Source of the DNA: CAYVTM01 sp964454645 | Lineage (GTDB): Bacteria > Bacteroidota > Bacteroidia > Sphingobacteriales > Sphingobacteriaceae | Assembly: GCA_964454645.1 (NCBI GenBank) | Contig: CAYVTM010000004.1 | Span: forward strand, 186,001-250,000 | Length of the DNA stretch: 64,000 bases | Direction of reading: 5' to 3' | Shown: positions 1-9,124 of the stretch, one piece after another | Numbering within the stretch: the first letter of the stretch is position 1 | Layout of the letters: every line of letters begins with the position of its first letter | Translations under genes and position numbers: made by a program | Notes under the pieces: model-generated | Database searches by the model: none | What the model was told of the DNA's origin: nothing | Seen by the model: the letters and a program-made list of their open reading frames with translations, nothing else

Positions 1-348
1 TTTGCGAGTAGAGCCATCAATCCCATGAGCCGTACTTTCGATGTAGAAGTAAATCTGAACAGCGATAAATCGTATCGTCCGAACATGTTAGCAATTCTGA
101 AAATTGTAGACTATAAAGCTTCGAAGGCTTTAACCGCACCTATCAATGCGATTCAAAACGATCAGCAAGGACAGTTTGTGATGATAGCAGAACTTGAAAA
201 CGGAAAATTAGTTGCAAAGAAAAAGCAGGTAGAAATAGGTGCTGTATATGGTGGTGTGGCAGAAGTGAAATCGGGGTTAAGTGTTGGGGATAAAATCATC
301 ATCTTAGGATTTCAGGACCTGAATGAAGGAGATCTGGTATCCTTATAA
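1..348 (+). CDS. RND efflux periplasmic adaptor (HlyD/MFP family), C-terminal part
   Basis: The open frame enters from the left edge, so only the last 115 residues are seen; the methionine at base 25 is internal. The fragment has the beta-barrel and membrane-proximal pattern of membrane fusion proteins: a stretch around SRTFDVEV, then a hydrophobic strand preceding an NAIQ segment, and a final strand ending GDKIIILGFQDLNEGD. Such adaptors link an inner-membrane RND pump to an outer-membrane channel in the periplasm. The RND pump gene starts 44 bases downstream on the same strand, which supports one operon. The substrate cannot be told from this fragment. Confidence 0.85.
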   Translation, partial: FASRAINPMSRTFDVEVNLNSDKSYRPNMLAILKIVDYKASKALTAPINAIQNDQQGQFVMIAELENGKLVAKKKQVEIGAVYGGVAEVKSGLSVGDKIIILGFQDLNEGDLVSL

Positions 349-392
349 TACCGGCTAATCAAAAAGAATTAATGTCTAAATAAATAATATAC

Positions 393-3300
393 ATGAAAGA
401 CGTTTTTAAAGAGTTTAAGCCCTCGAGTTGGGCGATAGATAATAAAACCTCCATCTATGTGATGACGGTGCTGTTATCGGTGATCGGGTATTTTTCCTAT
501 CAGGCTTTACCTAAGGAAAATTTTCCGGAGATTACGATTCCGAAAATCTTTATTCAGACTGTTTATCCCGGTACCTCTCCCGAAAACATGGAGAACCTGG
601 TAACGAAACAGATCGAGAAGCAGTTGAAATCTACACAGGGTCTGAAAAAAATTACTTCAAACTCTTATCAGGATTATTCCTTTATCACTGCCGAATTTAA
701 TACCAATATCGATATCAAGGATGCCAAGCAGCGGGTGAAAGATGCGGTAGATAAAGCGAAACAGGATCTTCCGAATAATTTACCTGATGACCCGAATGTA
801 ATCGATATCAACTTATCGGATCTTCCGATTATGTATGTAAATATTTCGGGTGATTATGATTTGAAAAAACTGAAAGAGTATGCCGATGACTTAAAAGATC
901 AGATAGAAGCATTGCGTGAAATTTCAGGAGTAGATATTGTGGGTGCGCTGGAGCAGGAAATTCAGATTAATGTCGATTTGAATAAAATGAATGCTGCTCA
1001 GATATCTTTTATGGATATTGAAAATGCTATCCGGTATGAAAATATTTCTGCATCGGGCGGAACTATAAAAATGGATGGAGTAAGAAGAACGCTGAACGTG
1101 AAACAGGAGTACCCGAATGCGATGGAAATCGCCAATACGATTATTAAAACTCCTCATGGTGCATCGGTTTATCTGAAAGATATCGCTGAAGTAAAAGATG
1201 GTTTTAAAGAGCAGGAAAGTTATGCGCGTTTATATGGCAAAAACGTTGTCACCCTGAATGTGAAAAAACGTAGTGGAGAAAACCTTATTGAGGCTTCCGA
1301 TAAAATAAATACCATCATTGCAGATATGCAGGAAACGCATTTTCCGAAAGGCCTGGATATTACTATTACCGGGGATCAGTCGGATCAGACCCGTGTAACA
1401 CTTCACGACTTAATTAATACTATTATTATCGGTTTTATTTTGGTAACGATTATCCTCATGTTTTTCATGGGTGTTACCAATGCAATTTTTGTGGCTATGT
1501 CGGTACCCTTGTCGATGTTTATAGCATTTATGATTATGCCGAGCATGGGTTTCACCATGAATATGATTGTATTATTCTCTTTCCTGCTGGCATTGGGTAT
1601 TGTGGTGGATGATGCCATCGTGGTTATCGAAAATACACATCGAATTTTCGATAATGGTAAGGTGCCGATTGTGAAAGCGGCAAAGGTGGCAACTGGTGAA
1701 GTGTTTTTACCCGTATTATCCGGAACACTTACCACACTTGCTCCCTTCGTTCCTTTGATTTTCTGGCCGGGAATTATAGGTGAGTTTATGAAATTCCTCC
1801 CGATAACGCTTATTATTACTTTGTTGGCTTCGCTGGTAGTAGCTTATATTATCAATCCTGTTTTTGCCGTCGATTTTATGAAGGAGCATAAAGAGGATGA
1901 CGATCATAAACCTACATTCGATAAACAGGTAAGGAGAAATTTAGTATGGATAGGCTTAATTGCTGCACTTGCATACCTGATTAATTTCGGTGCAGGAAAT
2001 TTTGTAGTATTGCTTGCTTTATTGTATTTGTTCCATCATTTCTTTATGGCTAAAGCGGTACGTAAGTTTCAAACAAAAACTTGGCCGGCTGTTCAGAATT
2101 GGTACACCCGTAAACTCGATTGGACGCTTCATCGTCCCTGGACAATTATCTTTATCACAATCGGGCTTTTCTTTTTCTCCATTATTTTTACCATCATCCG
2201 TAGTCCGAAGTTTGAATTCTTCCCGACGGCCGATCCGAACTTTGTCTATGTGTATGTTAGTCTGCCTGTAGGTACAGACCAGGCTTATACCAACGAGGTG
2301 GTAAAACAGGTCGAAGACCGTGTAACAGGTGTTGTAGGAAAAGATAATCCTGTTGTATCATCGATCATCTCGAATGTTACGGTAGGGGTTACCGATCCGC
2401 AGGATGAAGACCAGGGAAATTATCCCAACCGGGGTAAAGTTACGGTAGCATTTGTTTCATACGGGAAACGGGATGGGGTGAACACTTCCATTTATCTTGA
2501 TAAAATACGTGAAGCGGTAAAAGGTATTCCGGGTACAGAAATTACGGTGGCTCAGGAACAGGGCGGACCGCCAACTTCGAAACCGATCAGTATAGAAATT
2601 ACCGGCGATAATTTAGATTCTTTAATCAGTACATCTACCCGCTTAAAGAAATATCTCGAGGATAAAGATATTCCGGGTGTAGAGGAACTGAAGTCGGATT
2701 TCCAAAACAATAAACCCGAAGTTATTTTTAATATCGACCGCGAACGTGCAAACCGCGAAGGTATATCGAGCGGACAAATAGCAATGACTTTACGTACGGC
2801 ATTGTACGGAGCAGAGATCTCTAAATTCCGTGATGATAACGAAGATTATGAAATCAATTTAAGGGCAAAAGAAGATCAACGCAATAATATCGAAGCTTTA
2901 CGCAATATCCGTATCACATACCGGGATATGGCAATGGGCGGGCAAGTTCGTCAGGTGCCGATGTCGTCGTTTGCTGATATTGAATATATCAATACCTATG
3001 GAGGGATTAAACGTAAGCAACAAAAACGGATAATCATTTTATCCTCGAATGTGTTGAGTGCGTACAATGCCAATGAAGTGGTTGCGGATATTCAGCAGGA
3101 AATTGATCAGTTCCGTGTACCCGATGGGGTGATGGTGCGTATGGCAGGAGAGCAGGAAGAGCAATTAGAAACGATGCAGTTTTTGGGAATCGCCCTGATG
3201 GTATCGTTTGGATTGATTCTGATTATTCTGGTTACACAATTCAATTCCATTTCGAAACCAATAATTATCTTGAGTGAGATTTTCTTCTCGATCATCGGGG

Positions 3301-3761
3301 TATTAATCGGTATCAGTTTGTTTAAGATGGAAATGTCAACCGTTATGATGGGGGTTGGTATTATTGCTTTAGCCGGAATTGTGGTACGGAATGGTATCTT
3401 ATTGGTAGAATTTGCCGATTTAATGATGGAGCAGGGGATGACAGCCTATGAAGCGGTACTGGAAGCCGGCAAGACACGTATGACACCGGTATTGTTAACT
3501 GCCGGAGCGACAACCTTAGGGCTTATTCCTCTAGCGGTTGGCTTAAATATCGATTTCGCGAAACTGCTGAACGAATTTAATCCGCATATCTATTTCGGAG
3601 GCGATAACGTAGCTTTCTGGGGGCCTTTATCCTGGACCATGATCTTCGGACTTATTTTTGCTACTTTCTTAACCTTGATTCTGGTGCCGGTAATGTATTT
3701 ATTGGTTGAAAATATCAAACAAAAATATTTTCGGAAAAAATCAAAACAATTAGAGGGCTAA
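393..3761 (+). CDS. RND-family efflux pump, inner-membrane transporter (AcrB-like)
   Basis: A 1122-residue proton-driven efflux transporter of the AcrB/MexB/CusA superfamily. It has a first transmembrane helix near residue 20, a large periplasmic loop, a helix bundle, a second loop and a second bundle. The proton-relay pair in TM4 is present as VVDDAIVVIEN with Asp405 and Asp406. In TM10 the lysine of AcrB is replaced by arginine in VVRNGIL (about residue 999). It is longer than the usual 1030-1060 residues because an extra hydrophobic segment (about 500-570) sits between the two halves, after the charged stretch MKEHKEDDDHK. It follows the adaptor gene; any outer-membrane channel gene would lie left of the window. 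A hairpin terminator follows. Confidence 0.93.
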   Translation: MKDVFKEFKPSSWAIDNKTSIYVMTVLLSVIGYFSYQALPKENFPEITIPKIFIQTVYPGTSPENMENLVTKQIEKQLKSTQGLKKITSNSYQDYSFITAEFNTNIDIKDAKQRVKDAVDKAKQDLPNNLPDDPNVIDINLSDLPIMYVNISGDYDLKKLKEYADDLKDQIEALREISGVDIVGALEQEIQINVDLNKMNAAQISFMDIENAIRYENISASGGTIKMDGVRRTLNVKQEYPNAMEIANTIIKTPHGASVYLKDIAEVKDGFKEQESYARLYGKNVVTLNVKKRSGENLIEASDKINTIIADMQETHFPKGLDITITGDQSDQTRVTLHDLINTIIIGFILVTIILMFFMGVTNAIFVAMSVPLSMFIAFMIMPSMGFTMNMIVLFSFLLALGIVVDDAIVVIENTHRIFDNGKVPIVKAAKVATGEVFLPVLSGTLTTLAPFVPLIFWPGIIGEFMKFLPITLIITLLASLVVAYIINPVFAVDFMKEHKEDDDHKPTFDKQVRRNLVWIGLIAALAYLINFGAGNFVVLLALLYLFHHFFMAKAVRKFQTKTWPAVQNWYTRKLDWTLHRPWTIIFITIGLFFFSIIFTIIRSPKFEFFPTADPNFVYVYVSLPVGTDQAYTNEVVKQVEDRVTGVVGKDNPVVSSIISNVTVGVTDPQDEDQGNYPNRGKVTVAFVSYGKRDGVNTSIYLDKIREAVKGIPGTEITVAQEQGGPPTSKPISIEITGDNLDSLISTSTRLKKYLEDKDIPGVEELKSDFQNNKPEVIFNIDRERANREGISSGQIAMTLRTALYGAEISKFRDDNEDYEINLRAKEDQRNNIEALRNIRITYRDMAMGGQVRQVPMSSFADIEYINTYGGIKRKQQKRIIILSSNVLSAYNANEVVADIQQEIDQFRVPDGVMVRMAGEQEEQLETMQFLGIALMVSFGLILIILVTQFNSISKPIIILSEIFFSIIGVLIGISLFKMEMSTVMMGVGIIALAGIVVRNGILLVEFADLMMEQGMTAYEAVLEAGKTRMTPVLLTAGATTLGLIPLAVGLNIDFAKLLNEFNPHIYFGGDNVAFWGPLSWTMIFGLIFATFLTLILVPVMYLLVENIKQKYFRKKSKQLEG

Positions 3762-3850
3762 AACAATTTATATACATATCATTCGTTATGCCTTTTTCAT
3801 AAGGACACTTTTCAATAAGTGGTTTTTCAATAATTTAGGTTAGTTAGGTT

Positions 3851-3883
3851 AGATCCCCGGTTTTTTGCCGGGGATCTTTTTTT
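3851..3883 (+). terminator. Rho-independent terminator after the RND operon
   Basis: A perfect 10-bp stem (AGATCCCCGG with CCGGGGATCT) closes a 7-base loop and is followed by a run of seven T. It lies 90 bases after the pump stop codon and before a convergent gene. Confidence 0.9.
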
Positions 3884-3956
3884 GCAAGGGCTGAAAATTA
3901 AGGGCTAAAGTTTTATTACGGGCTTTTTATCCTTTGTTTCAAAGAGTCCTGAGTAA

Positions 3957-4445
3957 TTAAACCTTATATCCCAGGATAAGCAGGTTACAAATGCTATCTT
4001 TTATTACAGCGACACCCGGGAGTTTCCCGTAATCTAAAAAGCCATATTTACGGAAGAAGCGTACGCTGGGCTCATTTTGTTCAAAAATAAATGCCAGAAG
4101 GGTATGAATGTTTAATTGTTTGGCTTCCCGGAAAGCATGTAAAAGCATAAGATGTCCGATTCCTTTTAGCCGGTAAGCTTCAGAAATATAAATAGCAATT
4201 TCTACCGTTCCCTGATAAGCCTTACGGCCATAGAAGCTTTTGAAGCTCATCCAGGCACAAAGCTTCCCGTTATGCACAGCAACCCATAAAGGCCTTTGTT
4301 CATTAAAGGAATAAAACCATTCTGTCCGCAGTATAGGCTCATACGCTTCTGTATCGGCAGTTACTAAGCCCGAAGGAATACTTTCATTGTAGATCGCTGT
4401 TATGTTGGGCAGGTCGCTGATTACAGCCTTTCGTATATGTATCAT
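3957..4445 (-). CDS. GNAT N-acetyltransferase, phosphinothricin acetyltransferase-like
   Basis: A 162-residue single-domain acetyltransferase. The acetyl-CoA binding motif A is visible as RLKGIG at residues 92-97, preceded by a beta strand EIAIYIS, and the protein ends with the FFRKYGF segment typical of GNAT enzymes. The N-terminal IRKAVISDLPNITAIYNESI pattern is that of the Pat/phosphinothricin acetyltransferase group. The true acceptor is unknown. It stands alone, convergent with the RND operon and divergent from the pentapeptide-repeat gene; a minus-strand TAnnTTTG-type box (CAAATTTA on the plus strand) lies about 90 bases upstream. Confidence 0.85.
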   Translation of the reverse strand: MIHIRKAVISDLPNITAIYNESIPSGLVTADTEAYEPILRTEWFYSFNEQRPLWVAVHNGKLCAWMSFKSFYGRKAYQGTVEIAIYISEAYRLKGIGHLMLLHAFREAKQLNIHTLLAFIFEQNEPSVRFFRKYGFLDYGKLPGVAVIKDSICNLLILGYKV

Positions 4446-4532
4446 GCTTTAACTTTTATAGGGTTATTAAGAGGGATTGTGATTGTTTGATGAAATTTAA
4501 TGGAAATAAACCGGGATTTAAAACAAAGAGAA

Positions 4533-4558
4533 CAAATTTAAATCCTTTTATATCTTTG
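4533..4558. promoter_or_regulatory. Divergent Bacteroidota-type -7 boxes
   Basis: TATCTTTG at 4551-4558 matches TAnnTTTG and lies 40 bases before the pentapeptide-repeat start. CAAATTTA at 4533-4540 is the same motif facing the acetyltransferase gene. No clear -33 TTTG is seen for either, so the assignment is tentative. Confidence 0.4.
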
Positions 4559-4598
4559 ATGAAGCGATACCCAACTAATAATGATTCTAAACGATTAA

Positions 4599-5174
4599 AT
4601 GGAAGCGGTTTATACTTTTGATAAAAATTTTGAAAAGCTTAATCATAGCGAGGAGGCTTTACCTAAAGGGGAATATGAAAACTGCATTTTCTCCCGTTGC
4701 GACTTCTCGGAAGCCGATCTGTCGGGTTTTCAGTTTTCAAATTGTGAGTTTAATGACTGTAACCTGAGTCTGGCAAAGCTTGCAAAAACAGCGTTGAGAG
4801 AGCTTCGCTTTATAAATTGTAAGTTGTTAGGTTTGCATTTTGAGTATTGTAACCCTTTCGGACTTTTCTTTTATTTTGAGAATTGTTTGTTAGATCATTC
4901 TTCCTTTTATCAAATAAAGATTAAAGAAACGGTCTTTAAAGGTTCGCGCTTACATGAGGCTGATTTTTCGGAATGTGATTTAAGTGGAGCGATTTTTGAT
5001 AACTGCGATTTACATTTAGCAATATTCGATCAAAGCATTTTGGAAGGGGCTGATTTTCGCAATGCATATAACTATACTATCGATCCGGAGAATAACCGGA
5101 TTAAAAAAGCGAAATTTTCGACACAGGGGATTGCCGGTTTGCTAAGTAAGTATGATATTAAAATTGAAGGCTGA
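4599..5174 (+). CDS. Pentapeptide-repeat protein
   Basis: A 191-residue protein made largely of A(D/N)LXX-like pentapeptide repeats between about residues 25 and 165, for example SEADLSGFQFSNCEFNDCNL and HEADFSECDLSGAIFDNCDL. Such repeats fold into a right-handed quadrilateral beta-helix. Some members mimic DNA and protect DNA gyrase (Qnr/MfpA), but most have no known role. The cysteine and phenylalanine content of the repeats and the length fall near the Qnr size class. Qnr activity cannot be claimed from the sequence. No signal peptide is present, so it should be cytoplasmic. It is monocistronic. Confidence 0.85.
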   Translation: MEAVYTFDKNFEKLNHSEEALPKGEYENCIFSRCDFSEADLSGFQFSNCEFNDCNLSLAKLAKTALRELRFINCKLLGLHFEYCNPFGLFFYFENCLLDHSSFYQIKIKETVFKGSRLHEADFSECDLSGAIFDNCDLHLAIFDQSILEGADFRNAYNYTIDPENNRIKKAKFSTQGIAGLLSKYDIKIEG

Positions 5175-5259
5175 ACGTATTCATAAATTTAAAATAATCT
5201 TGTAAAGCTCTGAAAAGAGCTATATCTTGAACCCCCAATAACACGCTCAATTTATAATA

Positions 5260-5694
5260 ATGATAACAAATTCTGTATCGACAACACATACTGAGGCAGA
5301 TACACTACCCTTACGAATACTTGTTGCGGAAGACAATCCGGTAAATCAACTTTTAATCAGGCATAACTTAAAGAAACTGGGCTATGAACCGGATCTGGTT
5401 AAGAGTGGAATAGAGGTATTGCAAGCTTTGGAACAACAGAGCTATTCACTTATTCTGATGGATGTATATATGCCTGAAATGGATGGCCTGGAAACGACTT
5501 TAGAAATTGTGAGAAGATATGGTTCCGACCGGCCGCTTATTTTTGCAATTACAGCGAACATTATCTCTACCGATATTGATAGGTATTTGACGGCAGGAAT
5601 GAGTGATTATTTATCAAAACCTTTTAAGCCCGAAGACCTGCAAGAAAAAATTAACAAATGGAAACAAGCACTGCAAAAGAAAATCAATAACTAA
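5260..5694 (+). CDS. Stand-alone response-regulator receiver domain
   Basis: A 144-residue CheY-like protein with one receiver domain and no output domain. The acidic pocket E24-D25, the phospho-acceptor Asp68 in LMDVYMPEMDG, the switch Thr98 in AITAN and Lys120 in LSKPF are all present. The VAEDNPVNQ start is typical of receiver domains from hybrid histidine kinases, so it may be a detached phosphorelay module. No kinase gene lies in the window. A short hairpin (AGCTCT, GAAA, AGAGCT at 5206-5221) and a TATCTTGA box lie just upstream. Confidence 0.88.
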   Translation: MITNSVSTTHTEADTLPLRILVAEDNPVNQLLIRHNLKKLGYEPDLVKSGIEVLQALEQQSYSLILMDVYMPEMDGLETTLEIVRRYGSDRPLIFAITANIISTDIDRYLTAGMSDYLSKPFKPEDLQEKINKWKQALQKKINN

Positions 5695-5721
5695 CCATTA
5701 ATAATTAATCATTAACCATTA

Positions 5722-6891
5722 TCACCGATCTACCTCCCCCAAAACAATATCAATAGAACCCAGGATTGCAATAAGATCAGCAATCATAATTCCCTTCGAT
5801 AGTTCGGGCAATACGGAAAGGTTTGAGAAGCTTGCTGCTCGGGCTTTGCAGCGGAAAGGGATTTCGCGCTTACCATCCGCAATAAAATAATACCCCAATT
5901 CTCCTTTTGTACTTTCTCCGCGGATATAAAAATCCTGTGCTTGGGGTGTAATTTTCCGAGGTTGCTTTGCACGGGGATCAAAGTCAGGACTTCTTTTCAA
6001 TTCTTTTTGTAAACGTTCCAAACATTGCTCAACAATACGAACCGATTCATGGACTTCCCTGATGCGTACCCAGTAACGATCCCAGCAATCACCGGTAGTT
6101 CCCATCGCTCCTTGTCCCATGGGAATATCAAATTCTAATTCGGGATAAACCGAATATCCGTCAACCCTCCGTAAATCCCATTTGATTCCCGAACCCCGTA
6201 ACATAGGTCCCGAACAGCCATAATTGATAGCGACATCCAAAGGAAGTACGCCTATATTTTTAGTACGGCTGATAAATATTTCATTATCGGTAAGTATTTG
6301 ATCAAGCTCAATCAATTTGGGTTTGAAATAATCAATAAACTCTTTGCATCGTTCTTCAAAACCTATGGGAAGGTCGAAAAATAATCCACCGACCCAAATA
6401 TAATTGTAAAGCAAACGGGCTCCCGAAGCCCATTCTAATAAATTGACAATATGTTCGCGATCGCGGAAGCACCAGAAGAAAGGTGTCCATGCTCCCAGAT
6501 CCATTCCATAGGTACCGATAGCAATCAAATGTGAAGCGATGCGATTTAATTCACAAACCAATACACGGATATATTCTACCCGTTTAGGAATATCTTTGTC
6601 GATACCCATCATACGTTCAACGCCCATCACAAAAACATGACTGTTATTCATCGAGCTGACGTAGTCCATGCGATCGGTGAATGGTATTATTTGTTGGTAA
6701 GAAAGATGCTCGGCATGCTTTTCGAAGCAACGATGTAAATAGCCTATATGTGGTACACAATCTTTGATAATTTCACCATCGGTTAATAATTCCAAACGTA
6801 AAACCCCATGCATCGAAGGATGCTGAGGGCCCATGTTTAAAATCATCTCTTCCGATTTTAGTTGAGAAATATCATGTTTAAATTTGCTCAT
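5722..6891 (-). CDS. nuoD: NADH-quinone oxidoreductase subunit D
   Basis: A 389-residue 49-kDa-type subunit of respiratory complex I. The N-terminal MGPQHPSMHGVLRL motif, the RTKNIGVL segment and the C-terminal GEVDR ending are characteristic. It forms part of the quinone-binding cavity in the peripheral arm of complex I on the cytoplasmic side of the inner membrane. Here it is separate from nuoC rather than fused as in E. coli. It starts one base after the nuoC stop codon, so the pair is co-transcribed. No nuoE-N genes follow; the next gene downstream lies on the other strand. Confidence 0.97.
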   Translation of the reverse strand: MSKFKHDISQLKSEEMILNMGPQHPSMHGVLRLELLTDGEIIKDCVPHIGYLHRCFEKHAEHLSYQQIIPFTDRMDYVSSMNNSHVFVMGVERMMGIDKDIPKRVEYIRVLVCELNRIASHLIAIGTYGMDLGAWTPFFWCFRDREHIVNLLEWASGARLLYNYIWVGGLFFDLPIGFEERCKEFIDYFKPKLIELDQILTDNEIFISRTKNIGVLPLDVAINYGCSGPMLRGSGIKWDLRRVDGYSVYPELEFDIPMGQGAMGTTGDCWDRYWVRIREVHESVRIVEQCLERLQKELKRSPDFDPRAKQPRKITPQAQDFYIRGESTKGELGYYFIADGKREIPFRCKARAASFSNLSVLPELSKGIMIADLIAILGSIDIVLGEVDR

Positions 6892-6892
6892 C

Positions 6893-7393
6893 CTAAAGGT
6901 CTATTTTTATTCCTTTGTATTGTTCTGCTGTTTGATAATCTTTTCGTAAGGGATAGCCTTCCCAATCGTCGGGGCAAAGAATACGGCGCATATCGGGATG
7001 CTCTTCGAAGCGTATGCCGAACATATCAAACACTTCGCGTTCATGCCAGTCGGCGCTGCGCCATACCTGTGATACAGAGGGTACGATAGGTAAGGCTTCC
7101 GCATTCCGGTCTATATCGAAGTGTATCTTTAAAGTCTGCTGTGTTTTGTATGGGATAGATGCTAAATGATAAACAATTCCCATTTGATTGAGCTCGGTTC
7201 CATAATCTACTCCCGAAATGCAGGAGAGAAAATCGAAATAAAATTCGGGATGGTCACGAAGAAAAAAGCATACCTCGCGTATGCTTGCAGTATTGATCGT
7301 TAAAGAAGCTTGTAATCCGGAACGATCTTCTCCGAGGATACAACGCTCTCCAAATTTATTGATTAAGGATTCTTTTACCTGTGTTGTAAGCAT
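6893..7393 (-). CDS. nuoC: NADH-quinone oxidoreductase subunit C
   Basis: A 30-kDa-type complex I subunit of 166 residues, ending with the HPDMRRILCPDDWEGYPLRKDY signature region. I chose the ATG at 7393 (MLTTQVKES). A frame extended to 7429 would overlap the end of pdxH and adds residues with no family resemblance. With this start the gene begins 9 bases after the pdxH stop codon and ends one base before nuoD. It lies on the same strand as nuoA and nuoB but is separated from them by five unrelated genes. Confidence 0.95.
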   Translation of the reverse strand: MLTTQVKESLINKFGERCILGEDRSGLQASLTINTASIREVCFFLRDHPEFYFDFLSCISGVDYGTELNQMGIVYHLASIPYKTQQTLKIHFDIDRNAEALPIVPSVSQVWRSADWHEREVFDMFGIRFEEHPDMRRILCPDDWEGYPLRKDYQTAEQYKGIKIDL

Positions 7394-7401
7394 AGCTTTT
7401 C

Positions 7402-8052
7402 TTAAGGAGCTAAGCGCTCGGTTTTCCATTTACCTTTTTCCATCAGGGAATATTTGATGCGGTCGTGTAAACGTCCGGCTCTTCCTTGCCAAAATTCTAT
7501 GTGTATCGGACTTAAAATAAATCCTCCCCAATGAGCAGGCTTCGGTATGTTTTTATCGGCATATAATTCCATATTTTTTTGAAAGGTAATATCTAAGATA
7601 TTGCGGTTGGGAATTACCTGGCTTTGAGGAGACGTAATAGCTCCGATACGACTTTCGAATGGACGAGTATTAAAATATGCTTCCGATTCTTCTTTACTTA
7701 ATTTCTGTATTTTCCCTTCGATGCGCACCTGACGTTGTAGTTCAGGCCAAAAGAACACTAAAGACGCAAAAGGGTTTCTGGAAAGCTCTTTCCCTTTACG
7801 ACTTAAGTAATTTGTATAAAAACTAAACCCTCTTTGGTCGCAACCTTTTAACAACACAATACGTGCCGAGGGGATACCCTCTTTGGTAGCTGTAGCAAGG
7901 GTCATGGCATTAGGCTCGAAAACTTCGGCTTTAATCGCTTCATCGAACCATTTGCTGAAATGGATGATAGGGTCTTTCGAAAGATCAGCTTCCTTTAATT
8001 CGGCAGTTATGTATTCGGTTCTGAGATTCTCTATTTGCTCTTTTGATATCAT
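7402..8052 (-). CDS. pdxH: Pyridoxamine/pyridoxine 5'-phosphate oxidase
   Basis: A 216-residue FMN-dependent oxidase that makes pyridoxal 5'-phosphate from PNP or PMP. The family's core is complete: ARIVLLKG near residue 65, the FMN-binding SRKGKEL segment, then FFWPELQRQVRIEG, and the C-terminal EFWQGRAGRLHDR motif. Length matches the family. It lies 8 bases upstream of nuoC in the same direction and just downstream of a small hypothetical gene, so it is likely part of the same transcript. No regulatory element was seen. Confidence 0.96.
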   Translation of the reverse strand: MISKEQIENLRTEYITAELKEADLSKDPIIHFSKWFDEAIKAEVFEPNAMTLATATKEGIPSARIVLLKGCDQRGFSFYTNYLSRKGKELSRNPFASLVFFWPELQRQVRIEGKIQKLSKEESEAYFNTRPFESRIGAITSPQSQVIPNRNILDITFQKNMELYADKNIPKPAHWGGFILSPIHIEFWQGRAGRLHDRIKYSLMEKGKWKTERLAP

Positions 8053-8076
8053 GCAGTAAATTTACAATAAATTCTC

Positions 8077-8406
8077 CTATCTGCTTTTATCCTTATAGAG
8101 ATTTCTCCAATATAATTTCTCATTTAATTTTTGTAAGATCAGTTCTGCCAGTACCATTGCACTATGCTTGTCCGACATTGCTTTACGAACATCTTTTTCC
8201 GATACATCGATGCGATATAAACTTGCCCATAACAGGGCTCGGTTTGTTTTTAACAAATGGTCGATATGATTTGCCAATTCACTGCGTACCTGTTCATAAT
8301 CGTTTAGTGGTGCTGTTAAGGCACTCTCAGGAATCTCAAAATCTACACTCAGCTGATTTTTTAACTGCTCGATGGGAATATGTTGCAGATTTTTTTTAGA
8401 AGGCAT
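8077..8406 (-). CDS. Conserved-looking small hypothetical protein
   Basis: A 109-residue, probably helical cytoplasmic protein that I do not recognise. The middle part (about 35-80) contains RSELANHIDHLLKTNRALLWASLYRIDVSEKDVR, which looks like a compact helical bundle. There is no signal peptide or membrane segment. It lies 24 bases upstream of pdxH in the same direction, so it probably heads the pdxH-nuoC-nuoD transcript. The spacing, ATG start and coding character support a real gene; no function is proposed. Confidence 0.75.
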   Translation of the reverse strand: MPSKKNLQHIPIEQLKNQLSVDFEIPESALTAPLNDYEQVRSELANHIDHLLKTNRALLWASLYRIDVSEKDVRKAMSDKHSAMVLAELILQKLNEKLYWRNLYKDKSR

Positions 8407-8550
8407 ATTTTAAGGATTTGAATAAATCTTTTATGTACAATAATACCGGTTTTATACGATATAAGTCTTATATGCAGGAAGAAGAGATGATAAGCTATAG
8501 GATTTTTAAAATAAATTAGTATATTCCTGTTAAAATATAAAACCACAGCG

Positions 8551-9111
8551 ATGCTTAATCAACTGAGTCCCGAAAATGGAAAGATATTGATTTCGGAACC
8601 TTTTATGTTAGACCCGAATTTTCGCCGCTCCGTAATCTTCATTGTAGAGCACGGAGAGGAGGGTACTGTCGGCTTTGTCCTGAACCAGGAAACAGAGGTA
8701 GCTATTCATGACGTCATCCGGAAGTTTCCTATTTTTGATGCACGTATACATATTGGTGGCCCGGTAGAAACGGATACGCTGCATTATATACATACCTTAG
8801 GAGAGAAACTGGAGGGAGCCCGGGTTGTTGCCGAAGGGGTTTATTGGGGAGGTGATTTCGAGACGCTGAAGCAACTGGTAGAGCGTGGAGAGGTAAATGA
8901 ATCTCAGGTACGTTTCTTTATCGGTTATTCGGGATGGAGTCCGGGTCAACTGGATGAAGAGCTGCAACAGAACTCCTGGATTGTATCGGGTACATCCAAA
9001 GAAAATTTATTTGATAAAGATTACGACGATTTCTGGAAAGAAACCATCCGCAGTTTAGGAAGTAAGTACGCACATATTGCAAATTTCCCTCAAAACCCTA
9101 TGTGGAATTAG
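8551..9111 (+). CDS. YqgE/AlgH family protein (UPF0301)
   Basis: A 186-residue member of the YqgE/AlgH family, recognised by the opening PENGKILISEPFMLDPNFRRSVIFIVEH and the central GGPVETDTLHYIHTLG and FIGYSGWSPGQLDEEL motifs. The fold is known, but the biochemical role is not settled; AlgH was first linked to alginate regulation in Pseudomonas. It is the only plus-strand gene between the two halves of the nuo cluster, and its stop lies 13 bases from the purE stop on the other strand. Confidence 0.93.
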   Translation: MLNQLSPENGKILISEPFMLDPNFRRSVIFIVEHGEEGTVGFVLNQETEVAIHDVIRKFPIFDARIHIGGPVETDTLHYIHTLGEKLEGARVVAEGVYWGGDFETLKQLVERGEVNESQVRFFIGYSGWSPGQLDEELQQNSWIVSGTSKENLFDKDYDDFWKETIRSLGSKYAHIANFPQNPMWN

Positions 9112-9124
9112 TTATTAAAAAAGA

